The position numbers and the translations under genes are program-made. A model generated the notes under the pieces. That model was not told the origin of the DNA. It searched no databases and was given only the letters and a program-made list of their open reading frames with translations. DNA of 64,000 nt from CATQHD01 sp965202675. GTDB lineage: Bacteria; Actinomycetota; Acidimicrobiia; Spongiisociales; Spongiisociaceae. Shown one piece after another: positions 1 to 13,000 of the stretch (position 1 is the stretch's first letter; every line of letters starts with the position of its first letter). Location: positions 1,674,001-1,738,000 of the forward strand of contig OZ241842.1 of NCBI GenBank assembly GCA_965202675.1, written 5' to 3'.

Positions 1-1000
1 GCATCCGGCAACCCCGCCACATCCGAGAACAAACCCTCCACCTCATCGGCCACACCCAGATAACCAAACGCCGCCGTCAACATCAACGCCATATCAACCC
101 TATCCACCACCCCATCACCATCGAACACCCCGCCAGGCGCAGACATCACACCCGCCGACACCGCCCACACCGCAAACGTGCGATACCAGGCATCCCCCGC
201 CACATCCGACAACACCACCCCCTCCGGCAGAACCGGCGCCGCCGATGGAGAACGCCCCACCACCGCCCGATACAAGAACGCCGCCATCTGCGCCCGGCCG
301 ACCGGATCATCCGGGCAGAACCGATCAGCCGCACAACCCATAGCAATCCCCTCCGCCGCGATCCGCTCGATGCTCGCCTCATGAACGCTGCCCTCGTCGT
401 CGCTGAACCGGCCCATGTACGACGGGGCGGCGTCCAGGGCCCTGACTATGAAAGACGCCATCGCCGCCCGGCTGACCGCCGCATCCGGGCAATACCGCAA
501 CGGATCCGAAGCACAGCCCAGGGTCACCCCCGCCCGGCGCAGCGCCTCGACCGCCCGCACCGCCGCATCCGGCAACCCCGCCACATCCGAGAACAAACCC
601 TCCACCTCATCGGCCACACCCAGATAACCAAACGCCGCCGTCAACATCAACGCCATATCAACCCTATCCACCACCCCATCACCATCGAACACCCCGCCAG
701 GCGCAGACATCACACCCGCCGACACCGCCCACACCGCAAACGTGCGATACCAGGCATCCGCCGCCACATCCGACAACGCCACCCCCTCCGGCAGAACCGG
801 CACCGCCGACGCCCCGCCGGCCGCAGAACGCCCCACCACCGCCCGATACAAGAACGCCGCCATCTGCGCCCGGCCGACCGGATCACCAGGGCAGAACCGA
901 TCAGCCGCACAACCCATAGCAATCCCCTCCGCCGCGATCCGCTCGATGCTCGGCTCATGAACGCTGCCGTCGTCGTCGCTGAACCGGCCCTTGTACGGGG
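1..1000 (-). repeat. Tandem SLH (S-layer homology) anchor with near-identical 188-residue duplication
   Basis: C-terminal part of the giant protein. Each unit holds three SLH-like motifs, for example RFSDDDGSVHEPSIERIAAE, GCAADRFCPGDPVGRAQMAA and RYCPDAAVSRAAMASFIVRA. The DNA of bases 1-240 recurs almost unchanged from base 565, a period of 564 bp (188 codons). The two copies differ by a few substitutions and by a 12-bp length difference near 241-250 versus 810-830. The array continues past the left edge. SLH domains bind cell-wall polymers, so this is the wall anchor. The near-identity points to recent duplication or gene conversion. Confidence 0.92.
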
Positions 1001-4000
1001 GCGTGATCGGATCGGGCGGGGCCGGCTGCGACGGGGGCGGGGCACCGCCGCCGGACGGACCGGACGGGGTGGACGGACCGGACGGAGCGGGCGGGGCGGT
1101 GTCGGTGTCCGTGATGGTGATTACGCCGCCGCCGGACGAAAGGGTCACGCTGGAGTCCGACAAGTCCGACAGCACGACCCGGAAGGTTTCGGTCGGCTCC
1201 GGTGTGCTGTCGTCGAGGATCGTTATGCGGACGGTCCTGGCCTCGCCGTCGGTTCCGGTGAAGTTCAACGTCCGGTTCAACGTCTGGTAATCCCGGCCGG
1301 CCACCGCGCTGCCGTTGCGGGTGGAGGCCCGGACCGTGAACGGGGCCGCCGCCGCACCGGTCAGCCGCACGGTCACGGCCGCCGCGCCGGAGGACTCGGC
1401 CACGGTTGCGTTGCTGACCGACAGGGCGGCGGCGGAGGGGGTCTGGGGGACGGCGTCGTCGTCCAGGATGGCCAACTCCGCCGCTTGCACGGTGTACCCG
1501 GAGGCGGCGCCGGTTACCGCTATAACCTCGTCGGGTTCGATTGCTGTATCGTCCAGGACCACCAGGGTGAAGGTTACTTCGTTCGATTCCGCGGCCTTGG
1601 CGGGGATGGTTGCCTCTAAGGGGTCCGCAACCGTCAGGCTGCTGTAGTCGTCGCCGGAGGAGGCGGTGTCGTCGGAGGCGCCGACGGTGAGGGTTACCGC
1701 GGTGGACGAAGTCGGTACTGTCGACCCCCGGTATCTGGCTTTCACCGTGATGGTCTGGGCGTCGGCGCCTATGTTCTCGAGCAGGGAGGACGGGGAGAGC
1801 ACCAGCTCTATCTCGGTCGGGGCGGCGTCGTCGTCGGTTATCGACACGTCGGAGGCGCCGCTGACGGTGCGGCCGGCGGAGACGCCGGCGATGGTCCAGG
1901 TCCCGGCGCCCTCCCCCGCTACGTTGTCGTTGCGGACGTTGACTGCGATCTGGGCCGAGCCGCTGCGCGCGGCGGCGGGGATGGTGACGGTCCCGGTCGC
2001 GGTTACCGCGGTTCCGCCGGCGCCGGTGTAATGGGTGGTAACGGTTACGGTGACGGGGATGGCGGCGGCGAGGCGGTCCTGGGCGGCGGGGATGGCCGCC
2101 CCGATGGTCAGCCGGGCCGTCCCCGCCGCTTCGGAGACGGTGGTCTGAACTCCCATGGTATCGGGGTCGGTGTCCACGGTCAGGTCGATGCTGGTGGGAG
2201 CGGTGTCCCGGTCGGTGATGGTGATCGAGTCCGATCCGACCGTGATCCCGGACCCGGCGGGCGGGGTTCCCGACACGGCAACGGCTTCGGTGTTGGGTTC
2301 TCCGGCGAGGCCGTCGTCGCGGGTGATGAGGGTGAAGTCCACGGTGCCCGAGGACGATCCGGCGGGAATGGTTACCTCGAACGGGTCGGGCAGGGTCAGG
2401 GTGAAGTCGCCCGCCGCTCCGAGCACGGCGCCGGCGCCGCCCGCGGCGGACAGGGTGATCTTGGTGGGGCCGGGCAGCGTATTTCCGCTGTTGGTCCCCG
2501 ACCAGGCGGCCTGCACCCGCACGGTGGTGGTCGTGTTCTCGTTTACCGAGGTTATATCCGCCGGGGCGGCGGCGGTGGTGACCAGCCGCAGGGTTGCCTC
2601 GGTCGGCGCGGAGTCGTCGTCCTCGATGGTCAGGCTCGCCGGGTTGATGGTGTACCCCGCCAGGGCGCCCGCTACCCGCAGGGACTCGTCGCCCTCGGCA
2701 ATGTTGTCGTCGTAGGTTCCGTCCGTGTCGAGGGTGAACGACCCGGTGTGGCTGTTCTGCCCGGCCGGGATGGTGATGTTGAACGAGGTCACCGCCGCGT
2801 AGTCGGTTCCCGAAACAGCCGAGTCGCCGTCCGGGGCCGGGGTGCCGGGATCGTCGGCTACACCCACGCTGATGCTCACCGTGCGGGCCGCGGCCAGCAC
2901 CGCTCCCCCCGCATAAGCGGCTTTGACCGTTACCGCGGTCGAGGTTCCCTCGGTTGCCTCCGAGAGGGCCGCATCGGACGAATCCAGCAGGGTCAGGACG
3001 ATGCTGGTGGGGGCGGTCTCGTCGTCGTTGATGGTCAGGGAGTCCTCTCCCACTGTGAACGCCGTCAGAGTGTCGGACGGATCCCCCACCACGGTCAACG
3101 ATTCCGGCCCTTCCACCAGGGCATCGTTGTGCGAGGAATCGATCACCAGATCGAACCGGGCGGTCCCGGCCAGCGAGTACGCCGGGATGGTCACCGACGG
3201 GGGCGAGACGACCGCCTGGTAATCCGTGCCCGAAGCAGCCGTATCGCCGGACTTGCCCACCCCCAACGGCACCACCACATCCGAAGGCAGCGACTTGGAA
3301 CCCCCGAACTTGGCCTCCACCTGAACCGTGGTCGTGCCGCCGCCCTCGCCGACGCTCGACAGGTCCGCGCCTGCGGTCGTCTGCAGGGTTATCCCGATCG
3401 ATGTCGGCGCGGCGTCGTTGTCGGTGATGCCCAGGGTTGCGTCGACGACGGGCAGGGTTCCCCCGCCGGCGACCGTTACGCTGCCGCCGGACAGGGCGAT
3501 GGTCTCCGCGGTCGAGCCTTCCGCCGCATCGTCGTCGTTCACCTCCACCGTGATGACCGCCGAGCCCGAAGACCCCCCTCCGGAGATGCTGATGCCCAGC
3601 GGATAACCGTCCGAAGGGGCAGGATCCGCCGGATAGGACACCCGGAAATCCTCCCCCGCCGCCCAACTCCCGTTCGAGTCCAGAACAGCGGTCCCGCCCG
3701 CAACGCGCACCCCCGCCACCGCACCCCCGGCCGGCGCCGTCGTCCCCGACGGCAGCGAAGCCGTAACCGTCACCTGCGTCGACCCGCTGTTCTCCATCAG
3801 GGCGGTCAACGCGTTCCCGCCGCTGTCCGCGAACGACAGCTCCACCCCCGCATCGACGATTTTCACCTCGGCCGCCGCCGTCCTCGACGAGCCGTCCACC
3901 ATCGCCGACGCCGACACCTTCACCTTCTCCGTCCCCTCGGCGACGTTGTCCGCCAGAGCGGTCAGATCGAAGGTTCCGGTATTGCTCACCGACCCCGCCG

Positions 4001-7000
4001 CAATAGAAATCGAGAACGAGTTGCCCGGCTGATCCGTGCAGAAATCCTCACCCGTCCCCGGCGGACAGGAAGAAGCCGCCGCCGCCCCGTCGGTCTCGCC
4101 CGCCGCCGCGCTCACCGTCACCGCCGTAACCGACCCCAGATCCGACGCCGCGGCCGCCGCGCCGGAGTCGTCGACGAAGCGGGCGGCAACGGTCATGGTG
4201 TGAGCCCCGGCCCGTTCCACCACCGTCCCCGGCGACGCCGTAACCGCGATATGGGTGTCGTTGTCGTTCACCGTCAACGAAGCCGCCGTCGCCGCCCCCA
4301 GCGATGACGACCCGCCCACCGACAGCGCCTCCGCCCCTTCCACCCGCCGATCATCGGTAACCGTCAAACCCGTCAACGACCCCGAAGCCGAGCTCCCCGT
4401 GGCGTTCGCCGGGATGGTCACCGTGTTCGCCGTCCCCGGCGAGTAGGAATAATCAGCGCTCGTCGCCGTCCCGTCCGCCACCGACAAGGTAACCACCGTG
4501 TCGGAGGAGATATCCGAGGCGGTGGTAGTCGACGGGAAGCCCGCCGACACCGACACGCCCGAACCGCCCCCGCCGCCCTCGGCCACCGTCGACGACCCTA
4601 CGGACAACACCACCCTCGAATCGTCGTCGGCAATCGACAGCGCCGCCGAGGCGACAGGACCGAGCCCCGCCGGCGCCGACCCGTCCACCGTTACCGTCTC
4701 CGACGGCTCCGCCCTCGTGTCGTCGACAACCGTCAAACCCGTCAACGCCGCCGCCGGACTGCTGGTCGACCCCGCCGGGATGCTCACCGTGATCTCGCTG
4801 CCCGAACCCGGCGCCGTGAAATCGGTCCCCCCGCCCGCCGCCGTGCCCGCCGCAAACGACAGCGTCACCTCTGTAGCCGAAGTCAACACCGAGCTCGACG
4901 CGTCGAAGGAGGCGGTTACCGTTGCGTCCCCGGCGTTGCCGTCCGCCTCCTCGGCGGTTCCGGCCACGCTCAAGGTGATTTCCGCGTCGTCGTCGACGAT
5001 TCTCAGCGCGGCGGGGGCAACCTCCCCGCCCGCCGCGCCGCCGGACAGGGTTCCGCTGACCGCGAAGGTTTCTTCGCCCTCGGCGATGTCGTCGTCGATG
5101 AGTGCCAGCCCGGTCAGGTCTACCGCTGAGCCGGAAAGCGAGCGAGCCGGGATGGTGATCTCCGCGTCCGCCGCCGCCGCCCGGAAATCGACCCCGCCGC
5201 CCTGGGCCGAAACGGTCGAGGCTTCCGCTGCGTTTACCGAGACCGTCGTGGGCGAAGCGAGTTCCGAGGCGGTGGCCGTGGTGAACCGGGCGGAGACCTT
5301 GACCGCCGGGGTCTCGTCCTCGGCCAGGGCGGTCTGCGCACCGCCGATAACACTGTCGGTGTCCACGATGAGCGTAACCCCCAGATCGTTGTCCTCGACG
5401 GACAGGGAGGCGTTTCCGACCGTGAATCCGGCGGCGGCGCCGCCCACGGTTATGGTCTCGGTCCCTTCGGCCCGGTCGTCGTCGGCAATGGTCAGGTTGG
5501 TCAGAGCAACCGCGGACGAGGCGGTCGACAGAGCGGGGATGGTTACCGTGATCTCGTTGCCCGAAGTAGGGGCGGTGTAGTCGATGTTGCCCGCAGCGGT
5601 GGCGGTGCCGTCGCTGAAAGAAAGGGTTACCTCGACGGCGTTGGATATCACCGAGCTCGTTGCCGCGAACGAAGCGGTGACCATCGCGTCCCCGGCGTTG
5701 CCGTCGTCCTCGTCCGCCGCGGTCGAACCGAACCCGAGGCTGATCACCGAGTCGTCGTCGACGATGTTGAGGCTGCTGTCCGCCGCCGGCAGGGTTACGC
5801 CGGAGCCGAGGGCTACCTCGGCGCCCTGCGCCAGGATGGTCTCCGCGCCCTCGGCCACGTCGTCGTTGTTGAGCGCCACGGTGATTACGGCCGTGCCCGA
5901 AGACTGACCCGCCGAGATGGGTATCCCCAGCGAATAGCCGGTGAGGGTGCCGGACGGGCGGACCGGGTAGGTTACCCGGAAGTCCTCCCCCGCCGCCCAG
6001 TCGCTGTTGCCGTCTATGGTCGCGGTCCCGCCGATCACATTGACCGACACCACCGCACCCCCGGCCGGCGCCGTTATCCCCGTCAGGAGCGAAGCCTTGA
6101 CCGTCACCTGCTCGGAACCGCCCTCTTCCGCCAAACCGGTCAACGCGGCGCCTTCGCTGTCCTCGAAGGAAAGCTCCACGCCTGCGTCCAGGATGCTCAG
6201 GGTGGTGGAAGCAGTGCGGGCTGATCCGTCCACGGTGGCCGACGCGGAAACGGTTACCGTCTCACCGTCCGCCCCCTCGTCTTCGCCGTCGGCCCGGGCG
6301 GTCAGAGCGAAGGTTCCGGTGCGGCGGGCCGACCCCGCCGGGATGCTGATCGTGAAGGAGTTGCCGGTCTTGTCGGTAACGAAATCGTTGCCGGATCCGA
6401 TGGTGGCGGTGCCGCCCGAGATGGTAATGGTTACGGAGGTGGCCGAGGACCGGGTCGAGGCGTCGGCCCCGGCGAAACCGGCGGTTACCGTAATGGTCTG
6501 GGGGGCGCCGGTTTGCTCCACCACCTTCGCCGGGGACACCGAAACTTCGATGCCCGCATCCTGATCCACGATAGAGACCACAGCAGGATCAACCTGGAAA
6601 CCGCTCAGCGCCCCCGTTGCCCCCACCGTCTCCGTATCCTCGGTTGCGGTGTCATCCGCTCCTTGCAGATCGAAGGAAGCGGTCCCGGATTTCTGCCCCG
6701 CCGTTATGTTCACATCGAACGCAGCGGGGGAGGCGGTGTAATCGGCGGCGGCCGCCGTGTAAGCCGAGGAATCGGCGGAATCGGCGATCGAGACCGCCAC
6801 GGTATGCCCGCCCGCCGGGGCGGCCTTGCCTACGGTCGCGGTGACGGTGATGGAGTCGGTTTCGCCTTCGTTCACCGAACTGTCGTCCACGGTCAAATCG
6901 ACGTCGTCGTCCAGGATCGTAAGCGTCGCCGAGCCGATGATGAACTGGGCGGACGACACCGACACGGCGAGGGTTTCGTCGGGTTCGACCGTCCGGTCGT

Positions 7001-10000
7001 CGGTCAGCTTCAGGCGCAGGATTGCAGAGGCGGTGGATTGACCGGAAGGTATGGTCAGATCCACGCTCGACAGCTCGGCGCCGGCGGCGTCCACCAACAC
7101 GAAATCGTCGCCGGGGCCGGTCCCCATGTCGGCCTTGTCGTCATCGGTGGTTTCCGTCAGGGAAAGGGTTGCGGATATCCCGCCTGGGGGGGCCGCGCCT
7201 CCCAGCAAGGAGAGGGCGGCGGTTACCTCGACGGTCCCGCCCGCCTCGCCCACACTGGTCTGGTTGCCCTCGATTGCGCCGTCGGCGTCAACGGTCAGGC
7301 CGGCCGACAGGTCGTCGTCGACGATGGTCAGGACAGCCGGGTTGACCGTCCAGGTGACGGCTGTTACCCCGGACACCTCCCCTTCGATGCTGATGGTTTC
7401 GTTGCCTTCATAGGCATTGTCGTTTTCGACGGCCAGGGCGCCGAAGGCGACGGCGGCGCTTTCGGTGCTGCCGGCGGGGATGGTGAGGGTTACCCGGTTG
7501 GGGTCGGGTGCGGTGTAGTCCACGCCCTTGCCTTCGGCGGTCCCGTCGGATACCGACGCGTTAACCACTACGGCTGTGCCCAGGGTTACGGTTCCGGGGA
7601 AAGAGGCCTTGACCTTGACGGTCGCGTTCCCGGCGGTCTCGTCCAACGAGGTCAACGGCTGGTCGTTGGAGTCCAGAAGGATCAGGTCGATCTCGGTGGG
7701 GGACCGGTCGTTGTCGGCGATTCTGATGACGGCGGGCATGACGGCCAGTTCGGGGTTGGCCCCCTCCCGGGGCGCCGCGGTGGAGTACACGGTCAGCATT
7801 TCCAGGCCGGGCTCCACCAAGCTGTCGTCGTGGATCTGCAGGCGGAAGGAGGCGGAACCGGTGGTGCGCCCGGCGGGGATGATCAGGTTCATGCCGCCGG
7901 CAACCGGGTCGCCTTCGTCGTCGACGATCTGGAAGTCCTTGCCCGAGCCGGCGCCTTTCTGGGCGGTGTCGCCGGGGATGGTGATGACGGCGGGTTGTCC
8001 GTCGGGGCCGGTGATGGTTTGCCCGCCGGGGGTGGTCAAGGGGATGGTGCGGGCTTGGCGGCCGCCCAGGGCGAGGGGGATGACGGTGGGCGCAGACCGG
8101 GCGGCGCCGGGTCCGAAGGTTGCGGTTACGGTGAACTCGGTTATGGGGTCGCCCTCTCGGACGATTCCGGTGTATACGGGGGCCGCCCGGCCGGTCTGGC
8201 CGGATGCGCCCGCGGCGGGGGCGGGCGCCGCGGTCAGCATCGCCACAGAAGGCGCAATGTCGTTGTCGGTGAGGGTGAGGACGGCGCGGCCGACGGCGAA
8301 CTTCTTGGTGGGGTCGGAGGGTGCGGGCAGCGAATAGGCGCCGGTTGCTTCCCCGCTCAGGGTGATGGCCTCGTCGGGTTCGCTGAGCCGGTCGTCCAAC
8401 AAGGTCAGGTCGAACGACGCCCGCCCGGACAGCTCGCCGGCGGGAATGGTCACCGTCGCGCCCGACGCAAAGTTGTAATCGCCGGGGCCGGCCTGCCCCG
8501 ACACTCCGACATCGACCGGCGCCACCCGGATTACGGTGTCCACGGGCCGCACCGGGGATCCGGCCGGGAAGGCCGCTTCGACGGTTACCGGGGTGAGGCC
8601 GGTCCCCTCCCGCAGGGCCTCGGTGGGCGAGACCGCGCTGAGCGTGATATTGCGGGAAACTATGTCGTTGTCGACAACCACTATCCGCGACAGCATGCCC
8701 GCCGCGGTAACCGTGATCGGATCCCCCGTTATCGGCGACGCGGCCGACCCCGAAAGCTGGATCGCGTCGAAGGCGGCGGTGATCCCCTCGGCTATGTTGT
8801 CGTCGATCACCACCAGATCGAAGGAGGCCGCGCCCGAAGCCGCCCCCGCCGGAACGGTCAACCGCAGATCGTCCTCGGCGATGGGCCGATAATCGGCCGG
8901 CCCCGCCTCCAACGACTCCAACGACAGCTCGATCACGGTGTCCACCCCCATCCGGGCAAGGCCCCCGGTGCGGGCGGTTACGGTTACCCGGGTGGTGTGA
9001 TCCTGGCCTTTCTTGTTCCGGTCGGGCTGCTCGGCGGCCAGGATCGGGCTGACCGACAGGTCGAAGACGGGAAGGACGGTGTCGTTGTCGGTGATGTGAA
9101 TCACCGCCGGGGAGACCTTCCGCCCCGCCGCCGTTCCGACTATCTGCAGGTTCTCGACCCCCTCCACCTGGTAGTCGTCCGCAATCGACACCCTGATCGT
9201 TCCCTCGGCGCTGCGGGTGTCGGCCGGGATGGTCAGCGTCAAGGGCGTATTCCGGGTGTCGGACACCGCACTCTGCACCGAATAGTCCGCCGGGCTCGCC
9301 GGTCTGGAGGTCGAAACGGCGGTGTCGACCCGGGTCCCGCCCTGCGGGGTTCCGCGGGCCGTTTCCCGCAGCTTGCCGTCGGATCCGCCCAGGGTGATCA
9401 CCGTCGCCGACGAGGGCAGATCGCCGTCTGCGACCGAGGCCGGGAACTCCGCCTTCACCTTCAGGGTCAACGGCCCGGACGGCTCGGCCAGCTCCATCGC
9501 CGTGCTGAACTCGGTGGACCCGATCTTGAGGACGATGGCGTCGGGTTCGGAGTCGACGATGGTAACCGTGTCGGACCCGACCGTGAATCCGGGCGCGCTG
9601 CCCTTGATGACGAAGGTTTCCTCGCCCTCGACCGACGCGTCGTCGGTCAGGCTGAAACTCGCCGAGGCAGGCCGGGCTTCGTCCACCCCGGAGGTGGACG
9701 GATCGTCTGCGACGGCGGGGCCCAGCCGGGCGGCAACTGCGGTCTCCCCCGCCGGAATGACAACCTGCCCCGCCGTGAGCGGCCCCGATCCGTCCGGGTC
9801 GAGGAACACCAGCGAGTAGTCATCACCGCCGGCGGAGCCGTCCGCCGCGCTCAGGGTGAACACCGTGTCGACCAGACGGGCGGCCGAACCCGTCGGGAAC
9901 CCCAACGACACGTCCAACCCCAGATTCGCGCCGGCGTTCTCGCTCACCCGGTCGGAGCCCGAACCCCCGGCGTCGACAACGGTGAGGATTACGGTATCGG

Positions 10001-13000
10001 GCGGGGCGTCGTCGTCGATGATCCGCAGCCGGGCCGACGGCGCCGGTTTCGGCAGCGGCAACAAACCCTCCGGACGCGGCTGCGCCATGAACAGGACGTC
10101 CTCGCCCTCCCCCTCATCCAGGATATCGTCGATAATCGTCAGGGCGAACACCGCAGATGCGCTTGCCGATCCGGCGGGAATCGTCACCGTCTTGCGGTAG
10201 GCCGGCGGCTGATCGCTGCGGGCGATGACCAGCTGCGTCGTACCCACCGAGCAGGATCCCGAAGACGGACAGTTGCGGGCAACACCCGAAATGGTGAGCG
10301 TCTCCGCGCCTTCGAACTCGGCGTCGTCGGTAATCCGCAGCCGCAGCACAACGCTTTTTCCTATCGCGCCTGGTGGGATTTGCACATCGAACGACCCGCC
10401 GCTCACCGCACTGTCCGCCCCCGTCGTGGACACCAGCTCATAGTCGCCCGCCGAGGCGGAATCGCCCGCCGCGCCCACCGACACCCTGACCGTAACCCCT
10501 CCACTGGGCGCTCCCCGCGCCAGCCGCACCCCCAGGGTCACATCCACCTCCGAGCCCTCGGCCAGGGGTGGAGCGCTTGCCGTCAGGCTGACCCAGCCCC
10601 CGGGGGTGGTAACCGCCTCATCGTCGACGACAGACCTCGGATCCGCAGCCGGCCTGAAATCGTGCCACCGGTTGGCCGAGCCCGTGTCCGCCAGCCGGGC
10701 CTCCTCGATGTCAGAGGCGTCATTGGCGACCACCACATCGAACACCGTATCCGACGGCACCGCCCCCTCCGACCCGTCCGGGCGGACCAGCCGGGCGGTT
10801 ACCGCAACCGACAGCTGTCCGGCCCCTTCGCCCGCGCTCTGCTTGTCCAACTCCAGGCGCACTGCAGGCGGCGGATCGTCATCGATGATCTCCAACACCG
10901 CGGGCGCGGCCGTCCAGCCCTCCAGGTTCGACCCCACCCGCAGCCACTCGACCGAAGACCGTCCGTAGACCGCGGACTCGGACAAGTTGTCCCCCTTCAC
11001 CGGAAGGTCGAACACCGCCGACCCGGAGAGCTGCCCGGCCGGGATGACAACCACCGCCCCCTGCCGGCCCTCGGGTGCCTCGGGCGAAACCTGAATCGGC
11101 GCCCCGTAATCCAACCCTGCCTCGGCCCAACCCGTCTTTGCGGCCCCTTCCGAATCGGTATCCGCCGACAACACCACCGGAACCGCCAGATCGCGCCCCA
11201 GTACAACGTGCGGCTGAGGCATCTCGCCGAACACCTTCTCGAACTCCACGCAGGGCCGTATCCCAAACCTGGCATCCGGCGGTCCGTACCTCAGGCAAAC
11301 CGCAAGCGGCGCCGCGGCCGGCGGCGGCGCCCCCAGCGAAGCCGTAACCGTTATCCGCGCCTTGTGATCGGCGCCGCCCTCCACCACCTTGCGCGGCGAC
11401 ACCGTGAAGTCCAGGGAGACGGGCATCCGGTCGGACAGGTCCCAGATCGCCACCTCGGCGCCGGACACCTCCAGACCTTCCGCCGCACCCGTAACCGACA
11501 GCGACTCGGTGCGGGAAACTTCGACTTTCCAGGTTCCGTCCGGCTGCTCGACCGCCGTCCAGTCGGTTTCATCCGCTACGTCGTCGTCGACCGCCAGCAA
11601 CCGGAAGGCGGCGGAGGCGGAGGCTTCGCCGGCCGGGATGGTGATGGTCAGATAGCCGTCCGCCCCCAAACCCGAAAGGGTGTAATCCGCCCCCCGGGCG
11701 GCGGTGTCGTCCGGGGCGCCTATCGACACCCGGACCACCGAGTCCCGGTCCCGCACGACCGTCCCGCCGTCCGCCCCGGCGGTCAGCGCGGCGGTAACCG
11801 CAACCGGAACCGCCGCGCCGGACCCGGCCCCTCGGCGGCCCTCCAGCACCCGGTCCCGGTCGACCGACAGCGTCACCGCCGCCGGATCGTCGTCGAATAT
11901 CTCCAAGACCGCCGAGTTGACGCTGAAACCCTCCGCCAGGCCCACGGCCTCGAAGGTTTCCAACCCTTCGGACACCGCGTCGTCCACCAACGCCAGCTCG
12001 CCGACCTTGACGGACGCGCCGGAGCGCCCCGCCGGGATGGTGAAGGTGAACTCCCGTTGCTCCAGAAGCTCGTAGTCCACCCCCGCCGCGGCCGAACCGC
12101 CCCCTATGAACGCCGTTACTTCGAGGTCGGCGTCCCGGGCGAACCCGGCGGTCAGCCCGGCGGTCAACACCAACGGAACCGCGCCCGCCCCCTCACCGAC
12201 GGTCGCCGGGCTGAACCGCAGATCCACCTCGCCCACCGCCGGCGGCTCGTTGTCGGATATCAACAAAGTCAAAGTGTTCATCTCATATCCGTACGCCTCA
12301 CCGGTGACATTCATCGTCTCGGTCCCCTCCACTATCCGATCCTCCAGCACCGTCAACCGCAACCCCGCCGTACCGGTATGGGATCCGGCCGGGATGGTTA
12401 TAGAAGCGGGCTCGAAGGTGAAATCATCACCGAGAACGGCGGCGGGGCTGCCCGACGACAAATCGATAGCGCGAGCCTCGTCCGGGGAAAAACACCAGGA
12501 ATGTCCATAGAAGGCCCCCCTGGTACACAGATTGACCGTGCGGGCCTCGTCCAAGGTAAGACAGCTCCCCTGGCCCGGAGGACAGGACATCCGGGCAGTG
12601 ACTCTCAACTCAACAGTCCCGTCTCCCTCGTCCACCTCCAGCCGATCCAGGGAAAGGTCGATGCGATTCGGAAGGCGCTGACCCACCGGCGAGGCGTCGT
12701 TCAGCTGAATGGTACCTCCTATCACGGTCTGTCCGCCGGAGGCGGACCCCGAGATCACCAGCGACTCGGAGCCTTCCGCGAACGCATCGGAAGCGACGGC
12801 CAGACTCAACGTTACATAGTCAGACGGCCTGGAATTGTCGAGGCCGGCCGGAACCACAAACTCGTTGTCGCCGCCGGAGAAGGAAGCGGTGTAGTCGGCG
12901 CCCGAAGCAGTGCCTCCCTCCACCGAAACGGTTACTGTGGACGGCGAGGTCAAGTACCCCTGCGGCGACTGGGGCGCCGCCCACACCCGGTACGACCGCA

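Noticed and set aside
955..3666. A minus-strand open frame of 903 codons
   Set aside because: It is out of frame with the giant gene and reads as Arg/His/Gly-rich noise; the real frame here encodes Calx-beta repeats ending in DDD motifs.
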